Source of the DNA: Microcoleus vaginatus PCC 9802
GTDB lineage: Bacteria > Cyanobacteriota > Cyanobacteriia > Cyanobacteriales > Microcoleaceae
Assembly: GCA_022701275.1 (NCBI GenBank)
Contig: CP031740.1
Span: 2,925,001-2,989,000, forward strand
Direction: 5' to 3'
DNA length: 64,000 nt
Part shown: positions 61,782 through 64,000 of the stretch, one piece after another
Numbering within the stretch: position 1 is the stretch's first letter
How the letters are laid out: each line of letters begins with the position of its first letter
Position numbers and translations under genes: made by a program
Notes under the pieces: generated by a model
What the model saw: the letters and a program-made list of their open reading frames with translations, nothing else
Told to the model about the DNA's origin: nothing
Databases searched by the model: none

Positions 61782-62318
61782 ATGAACCATGATGATTTAG
61801 TCAAGATACTAGAGAGTATTGTTCCTATATATGCCTTAAATAAAAGTTCGACATTGACACCCGAAGAATTAGCGAATGAGCTGATTAATGCTGTTGACCA
61901 ATCTGAAGAACTCTCTAACTTATCAAAACAAGAGAAAGAGCGTTTTTGCCAAAAAATGAATGATTTGTTGATGCGTAATTTTTTAGAATTTCCCTCAAAA
62001 GCAAAAAATGTTTTAGAAAGCCAGGTAGAACTCGAAGCAGAGTTTAAGAAGTTCGCCGAAGAATGGCGTGTCGAGACAGGGATGCTATCATTAGTTACAC
62101 AGAAATCAATGCACCCGGCTTATCAGAGAATTATCGGCATGGGACAGCCAGTTATCCCCTTGATTTTGCGTGACCTCGAACAAAAGCCAGACCATTGGTT
62201 TTGGGCGTTGAGGGCAATTACTGGTGACAATCCGGTAAAACCCGAACAGCGCGGCCGCATGAAGCAAATGGCCCTAGCGTGGATACAATGGGGAAAAGAA
62301 CACGGTTATGAGTGGTAA
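61782..62318 (+). CDS. Hypothetical protein, first gene of an overlapping pair
   Basis: The 178-residue soluble protein has a helical N-terminal half (ILESIVPIYALNKSSTLTPE; LSKQEKERFCQKMNDLLMRN). Its compact C-terminal domain (EEWRVETGMLSLVTQKSMHP, AYQRIIGMGQPVIPLILRDL, DHWFWALRAITGDNPV, WIQWGKEHGYEW) I recognise as a recurrent uncharacterised bacterial domain. Its last 11 bases overlap the start of the next gene, so translation is coupled. The pair layout, the accessory context and the nearby nuclease-NTPase gene suggest a toxin-immunity or defence role, but no function is established. Confidence 0.7.
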   Translation: MNHDDLVKILESIVPIYALNKSSTLTPEELANELINAVDQSEELSNLSKQEKERFCQKMNDLLMRNFLEFPSKAKNVLESQVELEAEFKKFAEEWRVETGMLSLVTQKSMHPAYQRIIGMGQPVIPLILRDLEQKPDHWFWALRAITGDNPVKPEQRGRMKQMALAWIQWGKEHGYEW

Positions 62319-62757
62319 GCTGGATTACCGAAAAATATTGAGATTTCCTAACTTAGAGCGTACTGAATATGAAGTAACAAGTGAAGAAACAGTAGATTAT
62401 AATTGTTTTGCTTTCGCTGCTGGCGAAGAAGACTGTAGATGGGACCCGGTAGATCCTGATGGATACTGGCCCGATGGTGTGCCAAGAGAATTAACACTCG
62501 ACGCTTTTATCAAGGCTTATCAAACTATTGGATATGAATGTTGCGATAATGGTGACCTTGAACCGGGCTTTGAAAAGATAGCAATATACACCTATAACGG
62601 TGAGCCGCAGCACGTTGCGAGACAAGAAAACGATGGTATGTGGAAAAGTAAGTTAGGGGATTGGGAAGATATCAAACATGAATTAGAAGGGTTAGAAAAT
62701 CCTCATTATTATGGGGTTGTTCCACAAGTTTTAAAGCGATCGACAACTCCGGTGTAA
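62308..62757 (+). CDS. DUF7689-like protein with Cys/His motifs, second gene of pair
   Basis: The 149-residue product contains VDYNCFAFAAGEEDCRWDPV and later YNGEPQHVARQENDGMWKSK, which look like the Cys and His motifs of a papain/NlpC-like peptidase fold, followed by GDWEDIKHELEGLENPHYYG. I recognise this as a family annotated as DUF7689 or as an uncharacterised protein. The catalytic interpretation is inference from the N-C-x-A and H-x-A-R context. It overlaps the preceding gene by 11 bases, so the two products are likely partners. Confidence 0.68.
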   Translation: MSGKLDYRKILRFPNLERTEYEVTSEETVDYNCFAFAAGEEDCRWDPVDPDGYWPDGVPRELTLDAFIKAYQTIGYECCDNGDLEPGFEKIAIYTYNGEPQHVARQENDGMWKSKLGDWEDIKHELEGLENPHYYGVVPQVLKRSTTPV

Positions 62758-62864
62758 ATTTTGCCACTGAAATTGTAAGCTGTGGGTGATCGCTTGTCAC
62801 GTGGTTATCTGTCCCCTAAATATGGTTAGGGGGATGCAAGGTGCGATCGCGATGGCCCTAGAAG

Positions 62865-62893
62865 TTGAGGTATAACGTGGGGCGTGTTATACT
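62865..62893 (+). promoter_or_regulatory. Predicted sigma-70-type promoter of the nuclease-NTPase gene
   Basis: TTGAGG (62865-62870) and TATACT (62888-62893) are separated by exactly 17 bases. An agggga box (62927-62932) and the ATG at 62945 follow. The gene therefore appears to have its own promoter, separate from the upstream pair. Confidence 0.6.
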
Positions 62894-62944
62894 GAGTCAT
62901 GGTTAGGCAAGGCAAAAGTAACCTCTAGGGGACGAATAACAAAA

Positions 62945-64000
62945 ATGACTGTAAATGAGCTTAAAATAAGATTTAAAGTAGTCATACCACCTGAATGGGA
63001 TAATCGTCAAAAAGGTAAGTTTTGGGAAGAAATATCAGCCCCTTTATTCCGTCGTCACAGATGGGAAGTGATTGAAAATATAGAGTTTCAAGGAATGCAG
63101 ACTGATATCTACGTCAAGCACTTAGATACTGGTAAAAGAGGATTAATTGAATGTAAATTCGAGAAAAACCCTATAGAGGCTCCTGCTATATATAAGTTAA
63201 TGGGTCAAGCTGATTCCGAAGAGGTTAAATATGCCTACTTACTCTCAACTTCTGATCTTAATCCAAAAGCAAAGGGAATTGTTGAGAAATATCATAAGAA
63301 ACAATATGATTTAGTGATTTGGAGTTCAGATATACTTGCTCAAGTATTTATGGATATATATAATATTAATCTCCCTGAAATAGATATAACCTCTACCAAT
63401 CGTGTTGAAGCCATTACATTATTAATAACGCATAAAAAAGACTTCTTTTGGGTTGCAGAAAAAATTGGAGACGATGGTTATCCATCTCATGCTATTATTT
63501 TTCCCATTCCCAAAAGAAGTGTTAACTCAGAAAACTGGCAAGAATATTTTTCCAGGTACAAGATTTTTTCGCAAAGTCTTGAAATCACAGTTTTTAATCA
63601 AACAGTAATTGAGCCTGAAGATAAATCAACTAACCAGTTGAGTTCAGAAATTGAAAAAGTAACAGTATCGAAAATTAATCAGGCTGATAGCTTTGATGAT
63701 TACCATCGTCCTAGCCGTCCAGAAGATTTCTTTGGACGTGCGGAAACTCAAAATGAGTTTTGGGATTTTCTCAAAAATGTAAGAGATAAAAAAACAGACT
63801 TAAGAGTTGTTTGTTTTCCGGGAAGTACGGGCATAGGTAAATCATCTTTAGTTCTTAAACTAGCATCAGACTGCAAAAGACAAGAATATAAAAATAATTT
63901 TATATACCATGTAGATGTTACGAGCAGCTACCTAGAGAAAGAAACTCTATATGTCATAGCTGTTATTAGAAAAGCATTACAAGAAGCTATTGATACTGGA
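62945..64000 (+). CDS. PD-(D/E)xK nuclease-like domain fused to P-loop NTPase, 3' truncated (defence candidate)
   Basis: The frame is open for 352 codons to the window edge. Residues about 20-140 look like an Mrr-type restriction endonuclease domain. A helix KFWEEISAPLFRRHRWEV leads to D54 (MQTDIYV) and E69-C-K71 (GLIECKFEK), the D...ExK catalytic set, followed by YAYLLSTSDLNPKAK and DLVIWSSDIL. Residues about 255-352 start a STAND/AAA-like NTPase, with DDYHRPSRPEDFFGRAETQ and Walker A GSTGIGKSS (K299). Such nuclease-NTPase fusions are frequent anti-phage proteins; the C-terminal sensor would lie beyond the window. Base composition is more AT-rich than its neighbours, hinting at transfer. Confidence 0.82.
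   Translation, partial: MTVNELKIRFKVVIPPEWDNRQKGKFWEEISAPLFRRHRWEVIENIEFQGMQTDIYVKHLDTGKRGLIECKFEKNPIEAPAIYKLMGQADSEEVKYAYLLSTSDLNPKAKGIVEKYHKKQYDLVIWSSDILAQVFMDIYNINLPEIDITSTNRVEAITLLITHKKDFFWVAEKIGDDGYPSHAIIFPIPKRSVNSENWQEYFSRYKIFSQSLEITVFNQTVIEPEDKSTNQLSSEIEKVTVSKINQADSFDDYHRPSRPEDFFGRAETQNEFWDFLKNVRDKKTDLRVVCFPGSTGIGKSSLVLKLASDCKRQEYKNNFIYHVDVTSSYLEKETLYVIAVIRKALQEAIDTG

Noticed and set aside
1-64000. tRNA or rRNA genes
   Set aside because: Intergenic regions were read for cloverleaf arms and GTTCRANNC-type T-loops without a convincing match; a covariance-model search would settle it.

Overview
The window is chromosomal DNA of a filamentous-type cyanobacterium, most like the Oscillatoria/Microcoleus/Phormidium group (inferred). 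The evidence is a complete magnesium-chelatase subunit H gene, abundant HIP1-type GCGATCGC octamers, heptameric tandem repeats (STRRs), many dispersed GC-rich inverted repeats between genes, an IS605-type TnpB element, and gene families typical of cyanobacteria (hybrid sensor kinases, CadD-like transporters, DUF4079, cyanobacterial prohibitin).

Layout. 0-9.8 kb: the 3' part of a hybrid sensor kinase, a Yip1 membrane protein, an anchored hydrolase-like protein, a GT-B glycosyltransferase-like protein, YjbQ, a SOUL protein, a REC-EAL regulator, an SPFH protein and a LysR regulator. 10-16.4 kb: an amino-acid permease, two tandem CadD-like transporters, an exported protein, two tandem DUF202 proteins and two small membrane proteins. 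16.7-25.9 kb is a sulfur neighbourhood: TauE/SafE exporter, cysK with its Rrf2 regulator, a Crp-family regulator resembling CysR, cysE and the sulfate importer ATPase cysA. It is interrupted by a tnpB element and a CHASE sensor kinase, and it holds a small cysteine-containing ORF divergent from rrf2. 26.4-35.4 kb: gltD, priA, a soluble kinase, an aminopropyltransferase, a 56-residue Pmp3/YqaE protein, an LpxB-related protein and a short ankyrin protein.

35.5-42.7 kb is the most unusual stretch: six tandem paralogues on the minus strand, each with four ~45-residue repeats, an RTX-like segment and a beta-rich tail. Copied spacers and mosaic C-termini point to recent duplication and gene conversion. 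43.2-47.2 kb is chlH. 47.4-49.8 kb is a toxin-antitoxin island (hicA-hicB-hicB-like, and vapBC in which vapC is stopped at the catalytic-Glu position). 49.8-58.2 kb: a GT2 glycosyltransferase facing a broken DMT/EamA gene, a zinc-ribbon protein (DUF6671-like), glcD, a PAS/LOV-like kinase whose LOV motif lacks the photoactive cysteine, and purH. 58.5-61.7 kb: a 2OG-Fe(II) oxygenase, a long ankyrin protein and a DUF4079 protein. From 61.8 kb the window enters a probable accessory/defence region: an overlapping gene pair (the second with Cys/His motifs) and, at the edge, a truncated gene joining a PD-(D/E)xK nuclease-like domain to a P-loop NTPase.

Four sensor kinases in the window share nearly the same HisKA/HATPase core but carry different inputs, and none has a response-regulator gene beside it. 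Start codons were moved inward from the longest ORF where repeats, ribosome-binding sites or family N-termini argued for it.
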